This document shows positions 1-5,866 of a stretch of DNA of 5,868 bases, piece by piece. Source of the DNA: Planctomycetaceae bacterium (GTDB taxonomy: Bacteria; Planctomycetota; Planctomycetia; Pirellulales; UBA1268). A model generated the notes under the pieces. That model was given only the letters and a program-made list of their open reading frames with translations. It ran no database searches and was not told the origin of the DNA. The position numbers and the translations under genes were made by a program. Where the stretch lies: the NCBI GenBank assembly GCA_003509235.1, contig DONH01000331.1, positions 1 to 5,868 of the forward strand, in the 5' to 3' direction. Numbering within the stretch: the stretch's first letter is position 1; each line of letters begins with the position of its first letter.

Positions 1-184
1 AGCAACCTGAATGTTGTCATAAAGCTAGGTAAGACTCGTTGAATGGGGCTCCTGACTCAAGGCCAATTTTTTGGCGGAATACCCGCTTCGTTTCTCCGGA
101 ATTTTCAGGCTGTGGAGAGGCTTCGAGTGGATGTGGCTGACCGGGCGTGGTAGCTGTATGGCCTGAGAAAGAGGGCACCAGTTC
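1..184. other. Non-coding or unresolved edge, no supported gene
   Basis: This stretch lies downstream of the leftward gene that ends at 185. All three rightward frames hit stops within about 40 bases of the left edge, so any rightward gene could contribute only a few C-terminal residues. A long leftward open frame runs through it to a stop near 25, but that frame continues antisense-free through the 223-residue gene in a different phase and its product looks random. A small hairpin (GCCAA, TTTT loop, TTGGC, 62-75) is present but has no U-tract after the stem on either strand, so I do not call it a terminator. A leftward ATG at 18-20 could begin a gene running off the window, but only six codons are visible. 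Confidence 0.4.
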
Positions 185-856
185 TTAAAGGTCGGCATGG
201 ATGTTGGAGACAAGGTCCTCAAATTGAGTCTTATAATGATTTGTTGAGGTATGCATGTGGTCACCCTGTGAAATGACTCGTAGGTTTTTCTTCTGCCAAA
301 CGCCTTGTTCACAAAGTATTGTTTCAAACGTGTGCATAGCTGGTGCGTAGGCAATGAGTAACTTATGCTCGTCAAGTTGCACTTCAAAAGGTTTCTCTGA
401 ATGGAGGACAGCGATACTAGTACAGCCATCATTGAGAAGGAGATCTTCGAAATTCCAGAGTTGGCTTTCAAGAAGAATCCGTTCGATACCCTCGCGTCGG
501 TATTCTTTCGGATTGCTCTTATGTTCGTGAGATGATTCAAGCACAACATCACACGTATCGCCAAGGGATTCAATGAGTTGGAGGAAGGTATCAAAGAGCC
601 GTTCACTTGATACTGCGGCAACGATCGCAGGTAAAATTTCTCCTGTTACCGGATCTCTGTATGAGTCATGACGATAGCCCGCCTCTGGTATTATGCCGAG
701 TTGCCATGCGGGTCGTATCGCTTCAGTGAGAGTAAAGCGACCGTACCTTCGTCTCGCAAGGTGTGCTTCAAAAGTTGTTTTATCAGGTCTCGCAATTGGG
801 TTTGCGATGTCATCTGAGGCTGTATTGTTTTCAGAAACGTGTTGGTCGTATTGCAT
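185..856 (-). CDS. Uncharacterised soluble protein, probably planctomycete-conserved
   Basis: This encodes 223 residues with no signal peptide, membrane span or recognised catalytic motif, so it is probably cytoplasmic. Residues 1-28 look disordered and polar. Residues 29-60 are basic and aromatic (ARRRYGRF), followed by a compact alpha/beta-looking region. Distinctive segments are DVVLESSH (103-110), FEDLLLNDGCTSIAVL (136-151), EVQLDEHKLLIAYA (158-171) and a His-rich stretch around 200-207 (DHMHTSTNH). From memory, these resemble conserved blocks in planctomycete hypothetical proteins, but I cannot assign a function. The ATG at 854-856 is the only early Met. It has no clear Shine-Dalgarno site, so the start is moderately certain. 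The stop is TAA at 185-187. The gene is divergent from guaB across a 370-base gap. The even distribution of hydrophobic and charged residues argues for a real gene over the overlapping frames. Confidence 0.8.
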   Translation of the reverse strand: MQYDQHVSENNTASDDIANPIARPDKTTFEAHLARRRYGRFTLTEAIRPAWQLGIIPEAGYRHDSYRDPVTGEILPAIVAAVSSERLFDTFLQLIESLGDTCDVVLESSHEHKSNPKEYRREGIERILLESQLWNFEDLLLNDGCTSIAVLHSEKPFEVQLDEHKLLIAYAPAMHTFETILCEQGVWQKKNLRVISQGDHMHTSTNHYKTQFEDLVSNIHADL

Positions 857-1039
857 GGTGAAAAGGTACGAAGGTTGTCTTTCGTGCGGTTGAAACGGAG
901 AGGATTACGTGAGATCCGCGTGCCGTGTATGATGGGAAGAGAAAGGAAACAAAGGTCACTTAAACGTAGGTTATGGTTTTCAACGGCGCCGGTTCTCGGT
1001 ACATCAGTGCCCCTTGAATAGCGTCCTGATGCCTGGCCG

Positions 1040-1069
1040 TTGCCTTTTTTCCGGTTTTGCCCGCATAAT
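1040..1069 (+). promoter_or_regulatory. Candidate sigma70-type promoter for guaB
   Basis: The -35-like box TTGCCT (1040-1045, 4 of 6 matches to TTGACA) is separated by 18 bases from a -10-like box CATAAT (1064-1069, 5 of 6 matches to TATAAT). It would start transcription near 1076 and give a leader of about 150 nt before the guaB ATG. The match is to the general bacterial consensus. Planctomycete promoter rules are less settled, so this is a candidate only. Confidence 0.4.
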
Positions 1070-1142
1070 CCGAACTTCCCGAAGCGAGTGAGTGGGCAGG
1101 AATATACAGAAGCTGACGGGTTTTATTTAACTGATTCAGCGT

Positions 1143-1187
1143 CTTAAGCGGTCGTACTCCGCGGCGTTTAAGCAGTGGTGTTTCCAC
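1143..1187 (+). promoter_or_regulatory. Two adjacent hairpins in the guaB leader
   Basis: CTTAAGCG (1143-1150) can pair with CGTTTAAG (1165-1172): eight base pairs including one G-U, enclosing 14 bases. An alternative inner pairing, GCGG with CCGC, is also possible. Immediately after it, GTGG (1175-1178) pairs with CCAC (1184-1187) around a five-base loop. The structures lie 23 or more bases upstream of the ribosome site. No U-tract follows, so they are not an ordinary terminator, and I do not recognise a known riboswitch. A regulatory role is inference. Confidence 0.3.
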
Positions 1188-1209
1188 AGAGAGAGATTTC
1201 AAATTCATC

Positions 1210-1220
1210 GGAGGCAGGAG
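1210..1220 (+). promoter_or_regulatory. Strong double Shine-Dalgarno site of guaB
   Basis: Two purine-rich cores sit side by side: GGAGG (1210-1214) and AGGAG (1216-1220). The second is six bases from the ATG at 1227, the ideal spacing, and this fixes the guaB start. It is the clearest ribosome site in the window. Confidence 0.8.
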
Positions 1221-1226
1221 ATCGTA

Positions 1227-2696
1227 ATGGAAGGGAAAATCGTTCAAGCTGGGATTACTTTTGATGACGTGCTGCTGATCCCGAGATTTTCAACGGTTGT
1301 TCCGTCGGAGGTTGATGTCAGTACCCGGTTGACTCGATCTATTGAGCTGAACCTCCCTCTTGTGAGCTCACCAATGGACACTGTGACTGAAAGTGCGATG
1401 GCTATCGCATTGGCCCAAGAAGGTGGATTGGGAGTCATTCATAAGAATCTCTCGATCGAAGGTCAGGCAGATGAGGTTGATAAGGTCAAAAGAACAGCTA
1501 ATGGAATCATTGCTGACCCGGTAACACTACCGCCAACAGCCACGGTAGCGCGTGCACGAGAAGTTATGGCTCAGTCAAATATCTCTGGGGTGCCAATCAC
1601 AACCGAGGGTCAAAAGCTGGTTGGAATAATCACAAAACGTGATTTGCGATTTCTCGAACGGGGGGACACCCCCATCGCTGAAATCATGACACAAACTGGG
1701 CTGGTCACGGCGACTGGCACGGTAACGCTTGATGAGGCAGAAAAAGTCCTCATGGCAAATAAGGTCGAAAAATTATTACTGGTGGATGAAAACGGTGTAC
1801 TCACCGGACTCATTACTATCAAAGATATCGACATGCTCAAGCGATTCCCAAATGCGTGTAAAGACAATCAGGGACGCTTACGGGTTGGAGCGGCCGTTGG
1901 TGTATTTGATTTTGAAAGAGCTGAGAGCCTTATTTCCAAGGGCGTTGATGTGCTTGTTGTGGACTCGGCGCACGGTCATTCGAGCAATGTGATGGAGACA
2001 GTCCAGGAAATTAAGAAGCAATGGGAAATTCAGGTGATTGCGGGGAATGTGGCAAGCAGGGAAGGCTGTCGAGATCTTTTGAAATTTGGTGCAGATGGGA
2101 TCAAAGTTGGGATCGGTCCTGGGTCGATCTGTACTACACGGGTTATTTCCGGTGTTGGTGTTCCGCAGATCTCTGCGGTCTGGGAAGCAGCACAGGAAAT
2201 TGCCGGTACGGATGTTCCAATCATCGCTGATGGAGGTATTCGCTACTCGGGAGATATTACGAAAGCGATTGCAGCTGGAGCTAACTGTGTCATGGTTGGC
2301 GGTTTGCTAGCTGGTGTCGCGGAGAGCCCAGGTGAGACCGTACTTTTTCACGGTCGAACGTTCAAGGCATACCGCGGGATGGGATCGTTGGGAGCAATGG
2401 TGCAGGGTTCAAGTGAGCGGTATCGGCAGCAGCAGGATGGTCGGAATTCGGACAAACTCGTTCCAGAGGGCGTGGAAGGCCGGGTGCCTTTCAAAGGGTC
2501 TCTGAGCATGTTTGTTTATCAGCTTGTCGGTGGCCTACGGGCCGGGATGGGCTATTGTGGAACGCAAACAATTGAAGACCTACGGCGAGACGCTCGTTTT
2601 ATTCAGGTATCTGCCGCAACTGTTCGAGAAAGTCATCCTCATGACATCGCTATTACGCATGAAGCCCCTAACTACACGATGGATTCCGACGACTAG
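1227..2696 (+). CDS. guaB: Inosine-5'-monophosphate dehydrogenase
   Basis: It catalyses NAD-dependent oxidation of IMP to XMP, the committed step of guanine nucleotide synthesis, in the cytoplasm as a tetramer or octamer. The 489 residues match the usual full bacterial length. Visible landmarks in order: N-terminal barrel strand ([10 protein letters not shown], 11-20) and SSPMDTVTE (47-55); a two-CBS-domain insert at about 94-205 ([14 protein letters not shown] and GLITIKD signatures); DSAHGHS (246-252); the catalytic loop GPGSICTTR with the nucleophile Cys302; [11 protein letters not shown] (333-343) for phosphate and ribose binding; YRGMGS (382-387); the mobile flap Arg398-Tyr399; and [11 protein letters not shown] (414-424). 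All key catalytic residues are present, so the enzyme should be active. The start is fixed by a strong Shine-Dalgarno site. The following gene begins seven bases after the stop, suggesting one transcript. guaA is not in the window. The CBS pair usually binds ATP or GTP-type nucleotides and tunes activity. Confidence 0.98.
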   Translation: MEGKIVQAGITFDDVLLIPRFSTVVPSEVDVSTRLTRSIELNLPLVSSPMDTVTESAMAIALAQEGGLGVIHKNLSIEGQADEVDKVKRTANGIIADPVTLPPTATVARAREVMAQSNISGVPITTEGQKLVGIITKRDLRFLERGDTPIAEIMTQTGLVTATGTVTLDEAEKVLMANKVEKLLLVDENGVLTGLITIKDIDMLKRFPNACKDNQGRLRVGAAVGVFDFERAESLISKGVDVLVVDSAHGHSSNVMETVQEIKKQWEIQVIAGNVASREGCRDLLKFGADGIKVGIGPGSICTTRVISGVGVPQISAVWEAAQEIAGTDVPIIADGGIRYSGDITKAIAAGANCVMVGGLLAGVAESPGETVLFHGRTFKAYRGMGSLGAMVQGSSERYRQQQDGRNSDKLVPEGVEGRVPFKGSLSMFVYQLVGGLRAGMGYCGTQTIEDLRRDARFIQVSAATVRESHPHDIAITHEAPNYTMDSDD

Positions 2697-2700
2697 GGGA
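2695..2700 (+). promoter_or_regulatory. Shine-Dalgarno-like site overlapping the guaB stop
   Basis: AGGGGA overlaps the last two bases of the guaB TAG stop and precedes an in-frame TTG at 2704 by three bases. That spacing is shorter than ideal. The location suggests that ribosomes ending guaB could reinitiate on the next gene. It supports the TTG start over ATG codons at 2641, 2659 and 2737, none of which has a convincing site. Confidence 0.4.
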
Positions 2701-2703
2701 AAA

Positions 2704-3468
2704 TTGAAACCGGCGTACTGCTCGGCTTCTCCAGTAATGGCCTTCATGGCAAGTGTTTTGGTTTGTAGTGTGGCAACGGCAGATGGTTGGCAGGACTTTT
2801 CGCCGAGTGCTAAGTTTGCCGTTCAAAATGCTGCCATGACGACAAGAAAGAAATCTTACGAAACAATCGCTTCGACGATAGATGGTGGGAGTGATAGTCG
2901 CTCTCCTCTCCTTAAAAAGGACATTCGGCTCACGTCTTCAGAGGTTCCCAGCAGTTGCTTGGATGCCGCGGACGATTGTCGGGAAGAACTGGATAAGTTG
3001 CGAGCCGATACTCTTGCTTCAATCAATTTGGATATCCACGTCACTGGTGTTGCCGGAAATGATTTTCCGTGTGAATGCCGCCTCGAAGGAGAAGGTTGGG
3101 AGCCTCGGCAATTTGCGAATACAACGATGACGTGGAGAGCTGCCGGGTATTGTCACAAGCCACTTTATTTTGAACAGTGGAACTTTGAACGGTATGGACA
3201 TTCCGTCCATCCGGTGGCAGATCCGTTCTTGTCGGCAGGTCACTTTTTTACAACAGCAGCGTTTCTTCCATATAAAATGGGCGTCGAATTACCTTGGGAG
3301 TGCATGTATCCTCTTGGCTATTACAGGCCAGGCGATTGTGCGCCATGGACTGTTCCTGCACCTGCAATGAGTTTACGAGGTGCGGCTTTAGAAGCTGCTG
3401 CACTGACTGGTGCGTACTTCATCCTTCCGTTCCCAGGCCCAGGGTTCTATCCTTGGGAATTTGTTTAG
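2704..3468 (+). CDS. Small exported Cys-rich protein of unknown function
   Basis: I do not recognise a characterised family. From the TTG at 2704 the product has 254 residues. It begins with a Sec-type signal peptide: Lys2, a hydrophobic core (VMAFMASVLVCSVA, 11-24) and a likely cut after ATA at residue 26. Residues 27-115 are polar and helical (with C85 and C92). A compact core follows, rich in aromatics, Gly, Pro and Cys: CEC (123-125), YCHKPLYFEQWNFERYGH (149-166), LSAGHFFTTAAFLPYKMG (176-193) and CMYPLGYYRPGDCAP (200-214). The invariant-looking Cys, His and aromatic pattern suggests a disulfide-stabilised periplasmic or surface protein. I recall similar blocks in planctomycete secreted hypothetical proteins. 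Alternative starts at ATG 2659 or 2641 would lengthen the n-region and overlap guaB; ATG 2737 would leave almost no basic n-region. An open frame extends back to 2512 inside guaB, but that part is a shadow. The gene is probably co-transcribed with guaB. Confidence 0.78.
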   Translation: MKPAYCSASPVMAFMASVLVCSVATADGWQDFSPSAKFAVQNAAMTTRKKSYETIASTIDGGSDSRSPLLKKDIRLTSSEVPSSCLDAADDCREELDKLRADTLASINLDIHVTGVAGNDFPCECRLEGEGWEPRQFANTTMTWRAAGYCHKPLYFEQWNFERYGHSVHPVADPFLSAGHFFTTAAFLPYKMGVELPWECMYPLGYYRPGDCAPWTVPAPAMSLRGAALEAAALTGAYFILPFPGPGFYPWEFV

Positions 3469-4196
3469 GATTTTTTGACGGTCGCAAGATACGCATAGCG
3501 TCGGTGAATTGATTTGAATGTGACTGTGCAGCCTTTTTGTTCTGACATTGCAGAGATGGCTTTGTTGAGTTCAGGCCGATAGTGGACATGAAAACATGCA
3601 AGCCACTTTTTGAGCCCTCGTGCAAAGAAGAAAGGTAGATCTGCCTGGTCCCAGAAATCAACAATGAGTAGTTCTCCACCTGGCTTGAGATTCGCAAAAG
3701 CGGCCTTAAGAGCACCTGGCCAGGTTGGTACCATCGACAGGCAGTAAGAGAAGAAGATTGTGTCAAACGGTTCGTCACGACCGAACATCTTCACCCCGTC
3801 AAGTTCTTCTGCCAACCCTTGTCGCAGCATGATCGGTGGATTGTCACCGTGAGGTAGGCCAGCAGAAGAGATGCTTTTTGAAGCAGTCTCAAGCATTTCG
3901 TGGGATGCATCCAGCCCGTAGAGTGAACCCGTTGTTGTACGTTTCCCGAGTTTGATCAAATTGCGAGCGGTTCCACATCCTACTTCAAGAGTCGCTGTAT
4001 CAGGGCCTGTCACAACTTCTTCAAGAAGTTGGTCCCGGCCAAGAAGGTAATAGCGTCGGGTGAGGTCATAGATATGCCGCGTAAAACGATACATATTGTC
4101 CATCGCTACGGCTTGATCGTGCGCAGTAGACAATTTGTTATTCGATGAGGAAACCGGTGATTGGGGCGATGGAACAGATTCTGAAGTATCGGTCAT
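3465..4196 (-). CDS. btaB: BtaB-like S-adenosylmethionine-dependent N-methyltransferase (betaine lipid synthesis)
   Basis: Predicted to add three methyl groups to the amine of diacylglyceryl-homoserine, giving the betaine lipid DGTS, at the membrane surface. The 243 residues carry a class I methyltransferase fold: motif I LEVGCGTARNL (70-80), acidic ribose-binding Asp96 in YGLDAS, motif DTIFFSYCLSMVP (145-157) and LKPGGELLIVDFWDQ (170-184). The segment before motif I, MYRFTRHIYDLTRRYYLLGRD (35-55), is what I recall as typical of BtaB over generic methyltransferases. Residues 1-31 are a Ser/Pro-rich extension, so Met32 or Met35 is an alternative start. The chosen ATG overlaps the btaA stop (ATGA, 4193-4196) with a weak GGAAA four bases upstream, pointing to translational coupling. 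The adjacent BtaA partner makes the assignment firm. The 3' end overlaps the stop of the convergent gene by four bases. Confidence 0.88.
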   Translation of the reverse strand: MTDTSESVPSPQSPVSSSNNKLSTAHDQAVAMDNMYRFTRHIYDLTRRYYLLGRDQLLEEVVTGPDTATLEVGCGTARNLIKLGKRTTTGSLYGLDASHEMLETASKSISSAGLPHGDNPPIMLRQGLAEELDGVKMFGRDEPFDTIFFSYCLSMVPTWPGALKAAFANLKPGGELLIVDFWDQADLPFFFARGLKKWLACFHVHYRPELNKAISAMSEQKGCTVTFKSIHRRYAYLATVKKS

Positions 4197-5467
4197 TGAT
4201 TTTCCGAGGCAGCAACCTTGTTGTAGATATGGAACATCCCGTATATCGCTGATCGATCCTGTTCGTGAAGCCGGCGGGATTCTTCTGGGTTGTAGTGAAA
4301 TTGAGCGGCCGTTTCTGGTGAAAACGCCTCATCGACGGGCGATTTTTCTCCCGCTGTTCTGAAAATGACGCGAGTGTCCTCTGCTCCAACCTTCGCTATC
4401 AGACTCCATAAGTCATCGATGACGTGTGGAGGCATCCAGTCTTGGCTGTCTAGAAGAATGAATCCGTTGAGTGAATCCGGCTCGGCAGTACGAAGGTAGT
4501 CGCCAAGTGAAGCAACATGAGTCTCGACTCGATCGACCATCTCGCGAATCGTGTCGTAATTCTTTTTTTTGAGGTACTCCGGCAGTGCCTTTCTGTTTTC
4601 GTGATCGTATCGGCGTCCGAAACATTGCCAGGTAAAGTAGTTGTCATCCAGGGGAAAACCACATGCAAGACGACGAATTCGCTCCTTGTACGTATCAAAA
4701 AGCTTTTGTCCGCTACCGCCAGATTCTTCGAGCATTGCCGCATGCTGACTTGGCGGGATGCCAAGACTGTAAACGGCTACAGGTTGCCTCCCCATCCATC
4801 GTACGAGGCGATTGTTGAAGAGAGGACTGAAATACTCATCAAAAATCTTCTCCTGCTCAGCAATAGAGCGAGCTTCTAGAAGTTTAGCAGGGTCCTTTCC
4901 CAAACGACGCGCAAGTCCGTGTATGACGCGAAGGAACTGGCCAAGTTTTGCCTGGTTGTAAAGGCCTCGTTTAAAGTAACTAATGCGCTTCGGCCCGATT
5001 GTTTTTCCTGGCCAATCGCTTGACTCCCAGAATGATCGAGTGGCAGGATCAATATTGTCCCGAATGTATTTTTGGTAGGCAGCAATGTTTTCCTTATGCT
5101 GACCGTAGCCAAAAAAATTATAAAAAGTGTCGTAATCAGGAAGATATTTTACTGCCGCGAGCTTCAGTCGCGTAAGGCACATGTGATTGGAGTTCAGGTC
5201 GACAGCAACAATTTTTTTCGGTTTGTGCACGAGATAATTCAATACATTGCAACCACCACTCGAAATCGTTAGCAGACTTGAATGTGGACCGATGTTTAGC
5301 GCTTCGGCGTCAACCCGTGGATCTTCCCATATTTGGTTGTAAACAAATCCACGAAACCAAAGAGTAAATAACCGCTCAAGAAGGCCTCTCTTGCTCGCAA
5401 GGCGGTGGTGGTGAACGGCCTTTTTTAAATTGGTTCCCGTTTTAGGGCCATCAGTAACGGTCGTCAT
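4193..5467 (-). CDS. btaA: BtaA-like S-adenosylmethionine:diacylglycerol 3-amino-3-carboxypropyltransferase
   Basis: Predicted first enzyme of betaine lipid synthesis: it moves the aminocarboxypropyl group of S-adenosylmethionine to the free hydroxyl of diacylglycerol, giving diacylglyceryl-homoserine. The 424 residues fit the DUF3419/BtaA family length. Landmarks: VYNQIWEDPRVDAEAL (42-57), a glycine-rich SAM loop LLTISSGGCNVLNYL (65-79), IVAVDLNSNHMCLTRLKLAA (86-105), a basic, aromatic middle region likely to meet the membrane lipid, then the second conserved block FILLDSQDWM (337-345) and VIFRTAGEKSPVD (367-379). There is no signal peptide or clear membrane span, so it is probably a peripheral membrane protein. 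The start is the ATG at 5465-5467. TTG codons at 5500 and 5497 could add 11 or 10 residues but have no ribosome site. The best purine stretch (AGGA) lies rather far (13 bases) from the ATG. The gene is followed directly by btaB in the order known for bacterial bta operons. Confidence 0.92.
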   Translation of the reverse strand: MTTVTDGPKTGTNLKKAVHHHRLASKRGLLERLFTLWFRGFVYNQIWEDPRVDAEALNIGPHSSLLTISSGGCNVLNYLVHKPKKIVAVDLNSNHMCLTRLKLAAVKYLPDYDTFYNFFGYGQHKENIAAYQKYIRDNIDPATRSFWESSDWPGKTIGPKRISYFKRGLYNQAKLGQFLRVIHGLARRLGKDPAKLLEARSIAEQEKIFDEYFSPLFNNRLVRWMGRQPVAVYSLGIPPSQHAAMLEESGGSGQKLFDTYKERIRRLACGFPLDDNYFTWQCFGRRYDHENRKALPEYLKKKNYDTIREMVDRVETHVASLGDYLRTAEPDSLNGFILLDSQDWMPPHVIDDLWSLIAKVGAEDTRVIFRTAGEKSPVDEAFSPETAAQFHYNPEESRRLHEQDRSAIYGMFHIYNKVAASENQ

Positions 5468-5518
5468 CAGCGGGTATTTTTCCTGAAAAAAGAACAACAA
5501 GGAGTATGTCTCAGGCCA

Positions 5519-5551
5519 TTAAGTGAAGCCCAAAACGCGGAACGTTAAGTG
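5519..5551. repeat. Short direct repeat TTAAGTG upstream of btaA
   Basis: TTAAGTG occurs at 5519-5525 and 5545-5551, a 26-bp period with 19 bases between copies, in the region before btaA. The spacing is 2.5 helical turns, roughly, so the copies would lie on opposite faces of the helix. Seven bases is short enough for chance, so this is a low-confidence note. Confidence 0.2.
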
Positions 5552-5591
5552 TACTGGAGGAACATGGCCGTCGTCGATGGATGGCCACAAA

Positions 5592-5609
5592 ATGGCAAAA
5601 GAGTGACGG
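5592..5609 (-). promoter_or_regulatory. Candidate Pho-box-like site upstream of btaA
   Basis: Read leftward, the half-site CCGTCAC is followed by a four-base spacer TCTT and a second half-site TTGCCAT. Against the remembered PhoB consensus (CTGTCAT, four A/T-rich bases, CTGTCAY) the two half-sites match about 10 to 11 of 14 positions, while the spacer matches poorly. It lies about 124 bases before the btaA ATG, in the right orientation. No good -10 box follows at the PhoB distance, so this rests on partial sequence match plus the known phosphate control of betaine lipid genes elsewhere. Confidence 0.3.
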
Positions 5610-5639
5610 AAAGCAGAGGTTCTAGGGGCAGTCAGGTAT

Positions 5640-5667
5640 TTTTGGTTACGTTGTGACGTATCCAAAA
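5640..5667. repeat. 28-bp near-perfect dyad between btaA and the coiled-coil gene
   Basis: TTTTGGTTACGT (5640-5651), a four-base centre TGTG, and ACGTATCCAAAA (5656-5667) form an inverted repeat with 11 of 12 positions paired. It lies 22 bases past the stop of the leftward coiled-coil gene and about 170 bases before btaA. On both strands the stem ends in A bases, not a U-tract, so it is not a standard intrinsic terminator. It could be a binding site for a dimeric regulator or an RNA hairpin that protects the 3' end of the coiled-coil transcript. Confidence 0.45.
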
Positions 5668-5689
5668 TATGCCAAAACGAAATCAGTCG

Positions 5690-5866
5690 CTAGCGACGAG
5701 CGGTCGTTCGGCTGGCGGCGGAACTCTTTTTGATCGCTCGCTCTCTTTGTTTTCCTTCAGCCATGAGCCGGCCATTCAAATCGGCAAGCTCTGTTCGAAG
5801 TTCGGAAATTCTGGTTCTTGTATCAAGAATAGTTTGTTGTAGGCGGCTGGTTCTTGACTGAAGTTT
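5690..5866 (-). CDS. C-terminal end of a coiled-coil protein, 5' part outside window
   Basis: Only the last 58 codons are inside the window, ending in TAG at 5690-5692. The visible peptide starts in a coiled coil: I13, I20, L27 and L34 are seven residues apart, with L23 and L30 at the other core position, embedded in Arg, Glu, Asp and Gln (for example RISELRTELADLNGRL, 19-34). The final 20 residues are strongly basic (GKQRERAIKKSS, then ARR at the end) and look disordered, as in nucleic-acid-binding or membrane-touching tails. The other leftward frames meet stops, and the heptad pattern is hard to get by chance, so I consider it real though too short to name. It reads in the same direction as btaA, about 220 bases upstream of it. 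Confidence 0.65.
   Translation of the reverse strand, partial: KLQSRTSRLQQTILDTRTRISELRTELADLNGRLMAEGKQRERAIKKSSAASRTTARR

Larger units (their letters stand above)
857..1226. other. Divergent intergenic region before guaB
   Basis: This 370-base gap separates the leftward uncharacterised gene from guaB. The guaB-proximal part holds a candidate promoter (1040-1069), a leader with two hairpins (1143-1187) and a double Shine-Dalgarno site (1210-1220). The leftward gene should have its promoter in about 860-1000, but I see no good pair of -35 and -10 boxes there. A 95-residue leftward open frame (960-1247) and short rightward frames cross the gap. Their products are low in order, lack ribosome sites, and one overlaps the guaB start antisense, so I treat them as chance. 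Confidence 0.6.

Noticed and set aside
62..75. Hairpin GCCAA-TTTT-TTGGC as a terminator for the leftward 223-residue gene
   Set aside because: The stem is only five pairs, the T run is in the loop and not after the stem, and it lies more than 100 bases beyond the stop.
25..621. Leftward open frame of 198 residues
   Set aside because: It overlaps most of the 223-residue leftward gene in another frame, has a random Ser/Leu/Thr-rich composition and no ribosome site.
960..1247. Leftward open frame of 95 residues crossing the guaB start
   Set aside because: It is antisense to the guaB leader, Shine-Dalgarno site and first codons, has no ribosome site, and shows no recognisable protein pattern.
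2512..2703. N-terminal extension of the secreted protein back into guaB
   Set aside because: The frame is open by chance within guaB. A signal peptide with proper n-, h- and c-regions appears only from about 2659 to 2704, and the upstream residues look unrelated.
3465..4196. Generic or ubiquinone-type (UbiE) methyltransferase as the identity of this gene
   Set aside because: The YRFTRHIYDLTRRYYLLGRD segment and the overlap with a BtaA gene favour BtaB, although the SAM fold alone would fit many methyltransferases.
4517..4879. Rightward open frame of 120 residues
   Set aside because: It is antisense to the well-supported btaA coding region and is a shadow of its codon structure.
5640..5667. 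Dyad as an intrinsic terminator of the coiled-coil gene
   Set aside because: The stem has few G-C pairs and its 3' side ends in AAAA on both strands, so no U-tract follows the hairpin.
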